Shown here: one piece after another, positions 11,182 through 22,836 of the stretch | How positions within the stretch are numbered: position 1 is the stretch's first letter | Layout of the letters: every line of letters begins with the position of its first letter | Made by a program: the position numbers and the translations under genes | The notes under the pieces: model-generated | Database searches by the model: none | What the model was told of the DNA's origin: nothing | What the model saw: the letters and a program-made list of their open reading frames with translations, nothing else | NCBI GenBank assembly: GCA_025504975.1 | Contig: JANUWI010000001.1 | Coordinates: 930,001-994,000 of the forward strand | Source of the DNA: Plenodomus lindquistii | Lineage: Eukaryota; Ascomycota; Dothideomycetes; Pleosporales; Leptosphaeriaceae | DNA length: 64,000 nucleotides | Reading direction: 5' to 3'

Positions 11182-12147
11182 ATGTCATCAACAATACCCC
11201 AAGAACCGCACCGCAAAGCCGTAATTGGATCCCCTTCAAACTTCTGGCTCCACTCATCTCAATCCGGCTTCAACCTCACACACCCCGCCCACCCCTCCAC
11301 GCCACCCACCACAACCCCCCTGGCCCTCCACACAACAACATCGCCCATCAGCATTGACCCCGCAAAATCCGCGCTCGTAATAATCGACATGCAGAACTTT
11401 TTTCTGTCCGAGGCTCTGGGCAAGAAACGCGGTCCAGGCCACACCGCAGCCGATAACCTAGCCAGGTACGCGATTCCCGCAGCACGCAAGGCGGGAATAC
11501 GGGTGGTGTGGTTGAATTGGGGATTGACAGATGAGGATATGCGGACTATGCCGCCGGGGGTGAGGAGGGCGTTTGGATTCTACACTGTAGATGGGGACCA
11601 GGGGTTTGGCGACGGCGATGCAGCGTTTGAGGAGAAAGAGGGGAGTGTGGGTGTGAATAGACATGGGAAGGGCAGGAAGGGCGCCTATAAAGGGCTAGGT
11701 GCGAATATGGGTACTGTTCAGCTTGAGGATGGGACAGAAGTTGATGGTGGGAGACTCTTGTTCCGTCATACGTGGAATGCGGCCCTGTATCCTCCTCTTG
11801 ATGCCATTTACGAGGAAGGCGCGCAGTTGCCGACGAAACCGGATGTCTGGATGCATAAAGATCGCATGTCTGGGCTTTGGGGCGCGAGGACCGATTGCGA
11901 GGATTTTCTGAGAAAGGAGGGGATTCAGACGTTGTTGTTTGCGGGGGTGAATACCGACCAATGTGTTGGGGGCAGCTTGACGGATGCCTTTAGTAAAGGA
12001 TTTGATTGTGTGTTGTTGAGAAATGGATGTGGCACTAGTAGTCCGGCTTTTGCGCAAGAGGCGTGGGAGTGGAATGTTGCGAATACTTTTGGATTCGTTG
12101 TGAATTGTGAGGATTTGGCAAAGGGCGTTGAGAAGGAAACGACTTGA
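11182..12147 (+). CDS. Isochorismatase-like cysteine hydrolase
   Basis: 321 aa, single exon. The cysteine hydrolase triad of the isochorismatase superfamily is visible: Asp69 in LVIIDMQNFF, Lys226 in MHKDRMSGL, and Cys261 in GVNTDQCVGG. The C-terminal half has the typical strand-helix pattern TLLFAGVNTDQCV...GFDCVLLRNGCGTSSP. Members act on isochorismate, nicotinamide, carbamoyl-sarcosine or related C-N/C-O bonds; the substrate cannot be read from sequence. The protein is longer than bacterial members (about 200 aa). The extra length comes from a Pro/Thr-rich N-terminus and a loop around residues 115-215, as seen in fungal peptidoglycan- or ureidoacrylate-type branches. No signal peptide is present, so it is probably cytosolic. 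It ends about 115 bp before the convergent neighbour's stop. Confidence 0.85.
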   Translation: MSSTIPQEPHRKAVIGSPSNFWLHSSQSGFNLTHPAHPSTPPTTTPLALHTTTSPISIDPAKSALVIIDMQNFFLSEALGKKRGPGHTAADNLARYAIPAARKAGIRVVWLNWGLTDEDMRTMPPGVRRAFGFYTVDGDQGFGDGDAAFEEKEGSVGVNRHGKGRKGAYKGLGANMGTVQLEDGTEVDGGRLLFRHTWNAALYPPLDAIYEEGAQLPTKPDVWMHKDRMSGLWGARTDCEDFLRKEGIQTLLFAGVNTDQCVGGSLTDAFSKGFDCVLLRNGCGTSSPAFAQEAWEWNVANTFGFVVNCEDLAKGVEKETT

Positions 12148-12262
12148 AGGGCGGATGCGGGAACCGAGACCTTCAGTCGCCTTACGATATAGTGGTCGAT
12201 TGATAAGACATGCTTCATACAGCCTTAGGACTGATCTGTCTAACCCAATAGTCGGGCTTGCT

Positions 12263-13674
12263 TCAGACCGACTTCATTACCCTCAAAGCAGCGAGTCGCT
12301 TTCGAGCTTGTTGGACAACCTGTGGCCACTCTTCGACTTGGGTGACTGGCTTCGGAGGCTCTAGTATACGTTGCAGATACTCAAAAGCACCTTGCTTATC
12401 TCCTGCGGACTCACAGTTGTCGGCCAACTGCAACGTCGAAGGCTTGTGGCCAAGATTCGAGGCAGCTTGAAGCCAACCCTGAGCCAAATTAGCCGCGCTG
12501 TCGGACTTCCACCTGAGAAGCCAGTCGAGCGTTTTCCGCATGCCAGTGGCTTCTAATACTGGCTGCGGATTCTTGCTGAACTCCTGGTAGAATTCGGCTA
12601 GGTTGATGGTCGCTTGACGATGGCCTGATGCTGCCGCTTTGCTGGTGAACTTGAGCCATTCTGGACTAGTTCTTGCGTGGTATTTTGTGACTTCGTAGCA
12701 TGATAGAGGATCGTCGGCTTTCTCGGCACCAAGCTGAAAGTACGTCTTGGCTTGGGCTTGTACAGCTGGGTCTTTGTCTGATGCAAGGAGATAGCCCAGT
12801 GCATTCCAGGGGGCGGTCAGTGGTAGCATCATCGGATGCCTGACGCTTGCGCCTGGTTCCAAGTGAGAACGTTTTATTGCGAGCTGCAACGCTTCTCTCG
12901 CTTTCAGCAGGTGTCCTTCTTGTTCGAGAAACAGACCCTTCAATGTCAGGCAGTCCGGACCAAGAGCGATCTTCTCTGACTTGGAACATAGGGCTTCCAG
13001 TGTCGTGCGGTATTTCGATATTTCGCTCTGTGGAAACATGTGGGGAACGTTTCTACCTGGCATGATACTGCGGATATACTCAGCGGTGAGGATGTAGACT
13101 ATAGCAAGTGGATCGTCGGCTTGTGCACAGCCCTGTATCATGAGAGTGGCTGTAGGCTGATGCTGGCTGGCAGGCAGCTGTCGCTTCTTATCAGGATCAC
13201 TGAGGTCAGGGATCTTGTAGGTGACCAGAGCAATATCAGCGATATCATCGACTGCACATTGGTATTCTGCCCCAGTCAGCCCGTCGTCGTCGTACGACAT
13301 GATGAATGATGATGAGCCCTACTTTTTGCCAGTCGCCTGACATTCTCGACGGAACTGCCTTTGCCTCTTTGAGCGAGAAATTCAGTGTAAATTGCGTTGG
13401 CTTTGTCGGCCTCCATCTTGAGTGCTGCTTGTATCTTGCTTAGCTTGTAGAAGCCAATGCGGGCCCGCTTGTCCACATCAGCGCGCAGCCTCACCACATC
13501 GAGTCTTTGCGTGGCATAGCACCGTCTCCATGGTTCAGCATGAGTGGAGGGCAGGTGGTGAAATGTGCTCTTCAGTGCCATGTTGACATTGAGGCGGCGA
13601 GCTGAGCAGAATGTGCATGCTTGAGAGGTTACAGTCATTCTCGCGGAGCGTGAAAGCAGGCGAGCTGACGACAT
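12263..13674 (-). CDS. Predicted mitochondrial TPR/Sel1-like repeat protein
   Basis: Two exons, 13674-13323 and 13266-12263. The 56-bp intron ends CTGACTGGGGCAG, and frame is kept through ...RRLAK|KYQCAVDD. The product is 451 aa from the ATG at 13674; an alternative start at 13695 would add seven residues. The N-terminus (MSSARLLSRSARM, then many Arg/Ser and few acidic residues) is a good mitochondrial targeting signal. The body is all-helical with repeats typical of TPR/Sel1 solenoids, for example KTYFQLGAEKADDPLSCYEV, FTSKAAASGHRQATINLAEFY and GWLQAASNLGHKPSTLQLA. Such proteins scaffold complexes; the partner is unknown. Its start codon faces that of the UTP16-like gene across 159 bp. Confidence 0.75.
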
Positions 13675-13833
13675 GTTGAATCTGCTCCATCTCATGTCGT
13701 TGGTTGTGGCTGGTGTTGCCAAAGTCCATTCGACGGCGACGGAGGTCCGCAAAACACGCTAACCTGATTCGAAGCATGCCGAAAGCCCTTGGCGCGTCGA
13801 AAAATTCCCAGCCGCTGCACATGCAATCCACAA
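13675..13833. promoter_or_regulatory. Compact bidirectional promoter
   Basis: Only 159 bp separate the start codons of the mitochondrial repeat-protein gene (minus) and the UTP16-like nucleolar gene (plus), so both promoters must share this space. Confidence 0.55.
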
Positions 13834-15408
13834 ATGTTTGCGCGAGTTCTCGACACGGCCAAAAGAATCCTCAGTCGCTCGCCGTCCATTCCAGGCGGCT
13901 CCAGTGAAGTTGCAGAGACACCGCCAACCTCTATCCCCGACACCGCGCCCACAATGGTCACGACACGCGGAGGCGTAGAGACGCCAGGTGCAGCGACGCC
14001 GCGGAGCTCGGGCAAGAAGCGGGTGGGAAAGCGCGAGCTGGAGGGACTGGAAGCAGCCGAGACGCCGACCCAGGCCAAGAGGCAGAAGAAGGCCGCTCCC
14101 ACGCCCAAGAAGAAGGGCGCTGCAAAAGTCCCTGTAGAGGAAGTGGTGCACGAATCGTCAGAAGATACCTCGGACACAATCGCCGTTGCTGTCGCGCCCA
14201 GCACCAGCAAAAGGGAATCCCCTCCAAGGTCAACAAAGAAGGGCAAGCTGGCAATTCGGCGGCGGTCAAGCCCCCAGGTCGTGCTCAACAAGCTCTCACC
14301 GCCAGCGTCAACAGTTGCGACGGAGAGTTTCGAACAGGCTGTAGAAGACGATACGCCTGCTCCTACCCAGGAAACTGTCTACCACACGCCCAACCAACAG
14401 GCATCAGTTACCAAAGAGGCCGAGGAGGGCTCACCAACCCCCAAAGCAATAGCACCAAAGACCGTCACACCTGCATCAGGCAAGAAACAGAAGGGAAGGC
14501 CGAAGAAGGTGCGAAATGAAGAGAATGGCCACAGCATCGAGGTCACACAGAAAACGACCAAGATTGTAGAAGAGGTACCATCATCGTCATACGAAAGCGA
14601 TCAAGCCCCGATCACGTCTCCACCGACTTCAAAACCATCATCTCAGCCCAACAAGGCTCACAAGCGTTTTGGTAGCGAGGAGCCCGCCGAGACCATCGTC
14701 ATCGACACCAAAGTGCCCGAACCCACACATGAGGACGAAGATGATTCCGCCAGCGACTCTGACGAGGCTCCTGAGGTAGTCACGACCGCTGCTGCCACCT
14801 CAAAAGCACAAATCGCACAGGCTGAAGCTTCGCGCGCCCTTGTGGCTCAGCAACAGAAAGAAGCTGCTAGGCGACAAGCACGCGAGGAGCTCATCGCCGC
14901 ACAGCAAGCCGCGAAGCGTGAGCGAGAGGAGAAGAAGGCAAAGAAGTTGGCGCGGAAGCTGGCAAAGCAAGCTGCTCAAGAAAGTCCTGAGAATGACGAG
15001 GAAGAATCACACGACCTGGGCATCCCAAGAGATGGACTACCAGCACTCCTTCCAGACTCCCTCCTGTCTACACTACCCGATCAGCGCGCTCCCACACCCC
15101 CGCCAGTACGAGGTGGAAAATCGGAAGAAGAGCTTCGCAGGGAAAAGCTCAACCACCACATCAAGTTTCTTGAGCGCACAGAGAAGCCGATCAAGGATGT
15201 CAGGAAAGGGAAATTGAGCGTGGCGGTGCTTGGGCAACACAATAAGGTTCTACCACCGAAGATGAGCAGGAATACAAGCAACGTTAGAGAGCACTGGTTG
15301 AAAGGTCGAGGACTGGAGAAGAGGAAGGGGGCCAAGTCGAAGATCAAGAGTGGAAAGATGGAGAGGAGGAGAGTCGGCGGCGGTGGTTTTTTAAGGAACG
15401 AAGATTAG
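13834..15408 (+). CDS. UTP16/BUD21-like U3 snoRNA-associated nucleolar protein
   Basis: 524 aa, single exon. The ATG at 13834 has a favourable CACAAATG context, while the frame upstream offers only TTG. Most of the protein is disordered, with Lys/Pro/Ser/Thr-rich and acidic stretches and nuclear-localisation-like clusters (KRQKKAAPTPKKKG). An Ala/Arg/Glu coiled coil occupies about residues 340-395. The conserved part is the C-terminus, where KGKLSVAVLGQHNKVLPPKMSRNTSNVREHWLKGRG is followed by a basic tail. That tail resembles the U3-associated (UTP16/BUD21) family of the small-subunit processome. The family assignment rests on this short region, so it is moderate; another nucleolar basic protein is the alternative. 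Confidence 0.65.
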   Translation: MFARVLDTAKRILSRSPSIPGGSSEVAETPPTSIPDTAPTMVTTRGGVETPGAATPRSSGKKRVGKRELEGLEAAETPTQAKRQKKAAPTPKKKGAAKVPVEEVVHESSEDTSDTIAVAVAPSTSKRESPPRSTKKGKLAIRRRSSPQVVLNKLSPPASTVATESFEQAVEDDTPAPTQETVYHTPNQQASVTKEAEEGSPTPKAIAPKTVTPASGKKQKGRPKKVRNEENGHSIEVTQKTTKIVEEVPSSSYESDQAPITSPPTSKPSSQPNKAHKRFGSEEPAETIVIDTKVPEPTHEDEDDSASDSDEAPEVVTTAAATSKAQIAQAEASRALVAQQQKEAARRQAREELIAAQQAAKREREEKKAKKLARKLAKQAAQESPENDEEESHDLGIPRDGLPALLPDSLLSTLPDQRAPTPPPVRGGKSEEELRREKLNHHIKFLERTEKPIKDVRKGKLSVAVLGQHNKVLPPKMSRNTSNVREHWLKGRGLEKRKGAKSKIKSGKMERRRVGGGGFLRNED

Positions 15409-16893
15409 TGTTCTGAACTAGACATTGAACTTGAGCTGTGGAACAGTACGGTCTTCAGTCTTGATCTGAGGAAGATCAAGAATTCAAGCATTCACCGTTG
15501 ACGTGAGATATCTGGCGAAAAATCGCCGTCTTCGTATCAATCATGCTACGCCGTCATAGCTTGTTCTTTAGGCCGCACCTGCCATGACTATCTGGGCGAG
15601 ACGTCAATCTTTAAGCGTTACTAATCTCTTGTAACTCGTCACTTCACCCATGCACTATTGTTATTCATGTTACGCCGACCTTCTGGCATAGCTCAGCGGC
15701 CTCAGTCAGAGACTGACGCGTACAGAGTGGCCTCGGTCTGCCGAGAGAAGTCATCCACCGAAGTCTTGTATAATTAGTCACATCAAATTCCAGACAATGC
15801 TGCTCGCAATTGCCGCGGCGGACGACCTCGTAAGCATCAAGCCTTGCGACGAAGTGGCCGATGGACCACCGCGTTGATCGGATCTTGCATATACATGGGC
15901 ATGTAATGCTTCGTTGGTTTCGAACAATCACAACCTCAATGCTCGCTGTCTGACATTCAAACAGCCCCTTTTCCAAATCCTCAGGATCGCAATCACGGAC
16001 GGACTCTTCAACATCGCTGCAAGATGTTCCGTCAAACGCCCGCGCACGTGCACCCACCCAGATTCATCTCGGGCGCAATCGGAGAACAGTCGCGGGACCA
16101 TTGCCGGCGGCCGTAACGTCATTCTTCACATGTCCGGAGCATCCGTACCGCCAAAAGCTTTCACACGCGAGTCGCAACTCAAGTGAATGAGATCCTGAGC
16201 CAGAGCTGTGGTCACACGACGCTGCTCAACCGCTTGAATAATTGGCATGTGCGAGTGCATCTCAGGATAGCCATGATGAACAGGGCCAGGGAATTCAACG
16301 GCGAGTAACGCTCGGCAAATCACCTCCACACAGCCGACATGCCAGCCGAACGAGTGCCTTCCGCTCGCCCACCAACGCGAATCTGGGGTAGATCCGTCCC
16401 ACTACGCGCCAAGCGTACTGCTGCATCGGTATACGCGAGGGAATTCTGGGCCTGCTCTGTTCGCATCAAGGGCCGAGGCTGGCGGAACAAATGGTTTTCA
16501 GACGCGCGCACCCGCGGACAGACTTGGGGAGTATGACTCTCTCCTATACTTCTGGTCGCTCTTTTCCCTCTTGCTTCTGTTCCTGAGACCACTTGTTTGT
16601 GCTACCCCACGTGCTGAGTACCATTCGTCGTCGTCTTTTGTTTGTTCGTTGGCCCCTGGAAGCTCAAACTGGAAAGCCGAGGCTTGACGACTTAGCTGTG
16701 CCCATCCGTACCAGCGAAACCCCCCAAAATTGGGGTAAATAGGGTCTTGGGGACGATCGTGTGTCAGTGGACAGCGTCATAATTATCGAACTTGCGCTGA
16801 GAATTCTTGCACACTCGAGATCCTCGGCAATCGCACTCGACGACTTTCCGCGCGATACAGAACATTCAGGGAAAAGGAGAAAGTACTGCAATT
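15409..16893. other. Gene-free stretch of about 1.5 kb
   Basis: Several short frames exist on both strands (the longest 130 codons, minus, 15665-16057), but none has a recognisable domain or a clean start. The right end should hold the SFC1 promoter; a pyrimidine-rich tract (16535-16640) is the only compositional feature. Confidence 0.4.
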
Positions 16894-18159
16894 ATGTCTG
16901 CGAAGTCGACACAAGGGCCTGGCGGCAAGAAGCCGGCGTCTGTGGCTACAAATTTGATCGGTCAGTCGCATAGGCGTAGATTGGAGATCTTGAAGGTGCA
17001 AGTGCTGACTTGCAAGCATAGCTGGTGGAGGTGCTGGTATGATGGAAGCGCTCGTGTGCCATCCTCTAGGTAAGTTGTGAATATACAAAGTCTATGCATT
17101 TGATAGGCCAAAGTCTCACGGTTCCTCAGATACAATCAAAGTTCGCATGCAGCTTTCAAAACGAGCTCGTGCACCAGGAGTATGTTCACTTTGACCCTAA
17201 AGTACAATCGTGGTTGAACAGTCACTGACGAGTGACTGCTACAGGCACCCAAGCGCGGCTTCCTCACCACCGGCAAAGAGATTGTGAAGCGAGAAACAGC
17301 CTTGGGTCTCTACAAAGGTCTCGGTGCGGTGCTTACCGGCATCGTGCCCAAGATGGCTATCCGTTTCACAAGTTACGAGAAGTACAAGCAGCTGTTAGCG
17401 GATAAGGACGGAATCGTAACTTCGAAATCTACTTTCTTGGGTAAGACCTTGGCCTCCATGCCGCAATGTAGTGCGTGCAAGAATTTAACAATACTTTAGC
17501 TGGTCTCGCGGCTGGAATCACTGAAGCCGTCCTCGTCGTCACTCCCATGGAAGTTGTCAAGATCCGCCTCCAAGCCCAACACCACTCTATGGCCGACCCC
17601 CTCGATGTCCCCAAGTACCGCAACGCCGCACACGCCCTATACACTGTCATAAAAGAGGAAGGCGCCGGTGCTCTATGGCGTGGTGTCTCGCTCACAGCGC
17701 TGCGTCAGGGAACGAACCAAGCTGCCAACTTCACAGCATACTCGGAGCTCAGGTCACAACTGCAGAAATACCACGGCACGAATGATTTACCGGGCTACGA
17801 GACGAGTGTGATTGGATTGATTAGCGGTGCTGTGGGACCGTTTACAAATGCGCCGATTGACACGATCAAGACGAGGTTGCAGAAGACGCCTGCGCAGGCG
17901 GGGCAGAGTGCGCTACAGAGGATCACGGCGATTGCTTCGTAGGTCACCTGGTCACTGGAGAATTCTGATGGAAGATGCTAATGATGGAAACAGGGAAATG
18001 TGGAAGCAAGAAGGCATTCGCAGCTTCTACAAAGGTATTACACCGCGTGTTATGCGTGTAGCGCCGGGCCAGGCGGTGACTTTCACTGTGTATGAGTATT
18101 TGAAGGGTGTTCTGGAGAGGGGACGGGAAATGCTTCCTGGTGGTCAGTACGAGGAGTAG
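16894..18159 (+). CDS. SFC1: Mitochondrial succinate-fumarate carrier
   Basis: Six exons: 16894-16960, 17022-17069, 17130-17179, 17245-17440, 17500-17938 and 17994-18159. The product is 321 aa. All junctions have GT/AG ends and restore frame. Three mitochondrial-carrier signatures are present (HPLDTIKVRMQ, TPMEVVKIRLQ, APIDTIKTRLQ), which define the three repeats and six membrane helices. Residue blocks such as GLYKGLGAVLTGIVPKMAIRF, LTALRQGTNQAANF and YKGITPRVMRVAPGQAVTFTVYEYLK match the SFC1/ACR1 branch rather than the citrate or ADP/ATP carriers. The carrier exchanges cytosolic succinate for matrix fumarate and is needed for gluconeogenic growth on acetate or fatty acids. It therefore complements beta-oxidation, to which the ETF-beta gene 7 kb away also contributes. 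Confidence 0.93.
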
Positions 18160-18496
18160 TGGTCGAGCAGTGGATGGGTTATGGCGGCTAGAGAGAGCGA
18201 TACCCGTTGGTTGTTGTGTATGCGGCATGATCTCGGTTGAGATCTTGCTTATTGCGAATGAAAAGCATAATTGATTCAGCTGATGGAGCAAGATGTTCCA
18301 GTTTGTGGTGTTGTGGTGGTTCGCAAGGGACAAGCTGCTTGCTGGCTGAGGGCGGGGCGCTGCGCCCCACCTTCCCACCACCTCATGCTCAGACGTCAAA
18401 GTAAACATTCACCACTACACCCCCACTCCTCGACATCCATTGCCTGGGCACATAACACTTGGCTCTAGCACGTGAAGACACGCTACAGCTTCCGCA
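18160..18496. other. Intergenic, SFC1 3' end and twinfilin promoter
   Basis: No gene, repeat or RNA is supported here. Confidence 0.35.
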
Positions 18497-19528
18497 ATGC
18501 AGTCTGGAATCTCGGGTAAACTGTCCACATGTCACAGCAAGAGCCATGCTTAACCCACCACAGCATCCCAAGAGCTCAAATCCGCCCTCGGCACCCTCAT
18601 CACCTCGTCCTCCCAACGCGGCCTCCTCGCTACAATCCAAAATGAGCAGATAGTCCCCGCCGGTACGATTCCCTCCTCCTCGACCTTCACATCCGACCTC
18701 TCCGCTCTGCAGTCCCACCTCCAACCCAATGCGGCCCTGTACATCCTCCTCCGACGCGCCGACTCGCCCTCCTCGCCTGACAAAAGCCTTGTCGCCATAA
18801 CCTACGTGCCCAACGCCGCACCCGTGCGTCAGAAAATGCTCTTCGCATCGACACGCCTGACTCTCGTTCGTGAACTTGGTGGTGAGCATTTCTCCGAAAG
18901 CGTCTTCACGACGGAAGCCGAGGAGTTGACGAGTGAGGGGTGGGAGAAGCACGTCAAGCATGAGGAGCAGGCCAATCCGTTGACGGCGGAGGAGAGGAGT
19001 TTGCAGGAAATCAAGGAGGCAGAGGCGTTGGAGAGTCGGGGCACAGGAGGAAAGGGGTTGGCACAGGCAGGGAACTTGACGCTGAGGAGTGGGGAGGGAG
19101 TTGCGGGGGCGTTGAAGGCGTTGGGACAGGGTAGCGGGGAGAATCTGGTAGTGCTGCGCATGGATGCTGGGACGGAGACTCTGACGCTTGTCGAGACTTG
19201 TACTACGACGCCCTCGACACTGTCTTCTGCTCTCGATCCCAAGGAGCCAGGCTATGCATTTTACAGACACAACGATGCGGCACAGTCGATTGTCTTCATA
19301 TCAACGTGTCCGAGTGGGGCCAAGATTAGGGACCGTATGATTTACGCAGCCAGTAGGGGTAACGTGGTTAGTTTTGCCCAGGGTGAGGGTGGGCTGAAAG
19401 TAGCGAAGAAGTTGGAGGCGGCTGGGCCGGAGGAGATTACTGAGGAGGTGTTGTTGGAGGAGTTCAAGGTCGAGGAGAAGGTGGAGAGCAAGGGATTTGC
19501 TAAGCCAAAGAGACCGGGCAGGCGGTAG
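18497..19528 (+). CDS. TWF1: Twinfilin, actin monomer-binding protein
   Basis: Two exons, 18497-18515 and 18564-19528, with a 48-bp intron. The product is 327 aa, the normal twinfilin length. The tiny first exon gives MQSGISA and joins SQELKSALGTL. Two ADF-homology domains are visible. The first covers about residues 5-135, with ALYILLRRAD and ITYVPNAAPVRQKMLFASTRL. The second covers about 170-305, with GYAFYRH, SIVFISTCPSGAKIRDRMIYAASRG and the actin-binding helix. The tail is basic (KGFAKPKRPGRR), as in family members that bind capping protein and phosphoinositides. Twinfilin sequesters ADP-actin monomers and caps filament ends at cortical patches. Confidence 0.93.
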
Positions 19529-19799
19529 ATCAGATGAAATGGTTCAGGGATTACAATGATAGACGAGAAAAATGGTATTGGGAGAAATAGAGCCACTTCA
19601 GTGGGAGCCTAGGCATGCCTACAAGTCATCGAGTTCTCACCACTTGCGAATCTCAGGTTGTGGAGCCTCGTGGCCTGATGCGGGGAACGTTGCCCTCCCA
19701 TTGGCCAGCGTCTCACTCACCGCAACGCGTCGACCGACACGACACCAGCATCCCTTGACCCCACCTTCGCGTCCCAATGCGGGGTGAATGATCTTCTAA
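19529..19799. other. Short intergenic region before FHIP
   Basis: The region holds the twinfilin 3' end and the FHIP promoter; no distinct element is visible. Confidence 0.35.
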
Positions 19800-22700
19800 A
19801 TGGACTTTGTCTGTATACCCCTTCCCTTGTATACAAGACATGCACACGATGCCTTGCCCAAGCACATACTAATGGGAACCAGTGGGTCAGGCTTCTCGGC
19901 GGGTCATCCCAGAAGAAGCGCACCGCGCCCAACGACCCACAGCAGCGTCTGGGACGCTTTCGACAGCAGTACAATGGCGTATTGGTATGTCGTCGACCCT
20001 GTGGATGATTCATGTGGGCGGATATGCGAGGGCAGCAACAGACGGTATGCGCTAATCCCAACGACTAGCAAACATGGCAGAAATCAAACAACCTCGCCCA
20101 CGACCGCGAAGCCCTGGCAAACATCCGCCGCTCCTTCCAGGCCCTCACCTCCATCCTCAACGATGAGTCGCGCTCCCCAGCTCCACACACCTGTCTACAG
20201 TTTGCCGCCGCGCAGCAAATCTACACCGGCATCTCCAAAATCGCGGCGACGAGCCACGAGGAGGGCGTAGTACGCGATGCCGTCGCCTTTTACAATGCGC
20301 TGATTGACAGCGAAGAAGAAGACTTTCTCGAAAACGACGTCTTCGCCGTGTCGCTCATGAACTTCATTGACCGCACCGTTGGGTCCGGCAGCATGGGCGT
20401 CGGCGAAGACATTGAAGCCGACATCGTCGAACTCCTCTTCGGCATCGCCGCAAAGATCCGCCTCCAGCCTGAGATCCTGCCTGTGTGGTTCACTACTACC
20501 ACCCCCTCCGACACTGCCACCGGGCGGCTCGTCAACCAGAAAATCGACTTTGCGGGCGTCACGCAAAAGGAGGATTTCCCGCTATGTTACCAGTTGATTG
20601 ACCACGTGCATCATGAGGGTAGGATAGGGGATTTTGCGCGAACGGGACTGCTGTACATCTTTGAGAGTGCGAGTCGCAGTATTCCACTGGAGCAATGGAT
20701 TGTGAATAGTGATCTGCCGACATTGATGGCGACGGGGTTGGGCGCGTTGTATAGTCAAATGAGCCGGTCTGTTGTTCCTTCCTCAACTCTTGCCTAGCAA
20801 TGGCATACTGACACTTCTCAGAAAGCTCTCGATACAACATCCAGCAGAAGACATGCCGCTCGTCCTATCGCTGTCGGACTACGCAGAAGTGCCACCGAAT
20901 CCTCAGGCGGAAAACTTCTTTGGCGCGGATTTCCAGAATCATCTCCTAACATTCTTGTCGTACCTTACGTTCTGGCAGGACGTGCTCGAGCATTGTCGGT
21001 CGGTTGATGTAAGACATACTCTGATTGATCATTTTCAGATTTTATTTCTGCAGCAGCTATTGTAAGTCTCAAAAACTTACTGAAAACGGGATGCCTGCTG
21101 ATCAATATAGGTACCCCTCACTCCTAGAGTCATCAGACGCTGATGGCGGCTCGTCCGTAGCCGTGCTCACATACCTCCGACACATCCTAGATGCTCTTGA
21201 CCACCCAGAGCTCGTCCATATGATCTTACAATACCTCCTTGCACTCCTCGACTACACATCCGGGACCTCACGTGAACCCCGATCCCCCGCCGCCGTCAAG
21301 AAACGCCAATCTCTCATCCTACTCAGCACCGCAAAAGAAGACGAAGAGCGACTAAACCCCTCGCTGTTCAATCTTGTCGACCTGATCCTCGGCAGCACAT
21401 CCTCGCGCAGCCCCCAAACCATCACCGCTGCCTTAAAACTCACGACTGTCATTCTCAGCAAAAATCATGGCTATGCTCTTGGCTCCCTCGTCAAGGTAAT
21501 GAATGCTCACCGTACCGAATCCCACCGGACGGCAGGTGCCTTGAACAAAGAGCTGGAAACTTATCTGCAGCTCGCCATCTCCATCGCCGGCCTCGAAGGC
21601 GTCGACGAGGCCTACGAAAACTACCTCAAAGACACCTTATCCTTACTCGAAAGTCACCCTTGCTCACTCAAGACTATATCTATGCCCGCGACTTTGCCCA
21701 AGAATCAAAGCTATTTTGATTCCAGCGAGGTCCCGACGCGAGAAGTGGATCCGCACTACCTACTCCCGGAAGATCCGCTCTTCCAGACCTTATTGGATTT
21801 GCTCTTGACATTTCTGACAAACGACATCGAGACCAATCTTGCCCTCACCGAAACAATCATCAGCCTAGGAACATGTTCTCAACTCTGCCTTGAGGGCTGG
21901 CTCTCCGTCGACCCTGCAGATTACACCTTCGACTCCTCCTCTTCCCCACCCTTCGCCCTCACCACAGACAACGAAAATCTGCGCAACATGTACCTCGCCG
22001 ACCGCACACCTACTTGGTCCAATTCTGCAACACCACAACTACTGTCCTGTCTGACGGACCTACAAACACAAATCTCGGCACTGAAAAACGATATTCCGGA
22101 CTGGGACGAGCATATTTCGAGCCGGAAGACTGCGTTCCGTGTGCATGAGGAGCTTGCCGAGGAGATCAAGAGCGGGAAGTTGAGGAGAACGAGTGAGAGT
22201 ATAGTGAGTAATATGCCTGGAGGGTGGGCACCCCAGATTCCAAGACACGTCAGGGAGGGCGAGAGTCTGGGCTCCTCGCGCGCGCAGAGTCCAAGGGGAC
22301 GGAAGGAAGCGCTGGCCGAGTCTAGAAAGTCTCCAGCAATGAGTGTAGAGCGCGGGACATCACGATTTGCGGCTGGGACGACAGTGATAGGAAGTCACAG
22401 GGGCGCGGAGAGTCCGAGACGAGGAGGCAAAGGCGCGTTGGAAGATGTAGATGCGGGGTTGAAGGGGTTGAAGGATAGAGTCCTTATGAAACGGCGGATT
22501 CGCTTTCGAAGGGTCAAAGGGCAGGGCAAGATGGAGGTGCTGTTGAGTAGGTATCAACCTCCACCCAAGGACCCAGCACCAAGTACGCAAACTGGTACGT
22601 CTACCACACAGTCCGTGACAAATGCCGACGCACAAGTGGAAGCGGAAGCGGAAGCGAAAGCAGAAGCGAAGGACGACGCACAGCAAAATGAGGTAGAAGA

Positions 22701-22836
22701 CGAAGAGGAGGATATAAGAGAAGCAAGCCTCATGCATATCACGACCAACGTCGTCATGTTGCAGGACTTCGTACTAGAATTGGTGGCGCTAATGCAGGTA
22801 CGAGCAAGTTTGTTCGGGGAAGTGAGATTTGCGTGA
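19800..22836 (+). CDS. FHIP family protein (RAI16-like), FTS-Hook-FHIP complex
   Basis: Five exons: 19800-19808, 19883-19984, 20069-20766, 20822-21061 and 21111-22836. The product is 924 aa. The first coding exon is only 9 nt (Met-Asp-Phe). It is followed by an intron with a perfect TACTAAT branch site, giving MDFWVRLLGGSSQKK. The RAI16-like helical repeat covers about residues 50-560 (QTWQKSNNLAHDREALANIR, TGLLYIFESASRS, LSYLTFWQDVLEHC, LTYLRHILDALDHPELVHMILQYLLALL). A disordered Ser/Arg and Glu/Ala-rich region follows. The C-terminus closes with a conserved helix, VVMLQDFVLELVALMQVRA. In Aspergillus the FHIP-Hook-FTS complex links early endosomes to dynein; the same role is inferred here. 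Confidence 0.88.

Noticed and set aside
15665..16057. 130-codon minus-strand ORF
   Set aside because: Looks like random translation: no domain, no signal peptide, no neighbouring exon.
18389..19270. 293-codon minus-strand ORF
   Set aside because: Antisense to twinfilin, whose two ADF domains are unambiguous.
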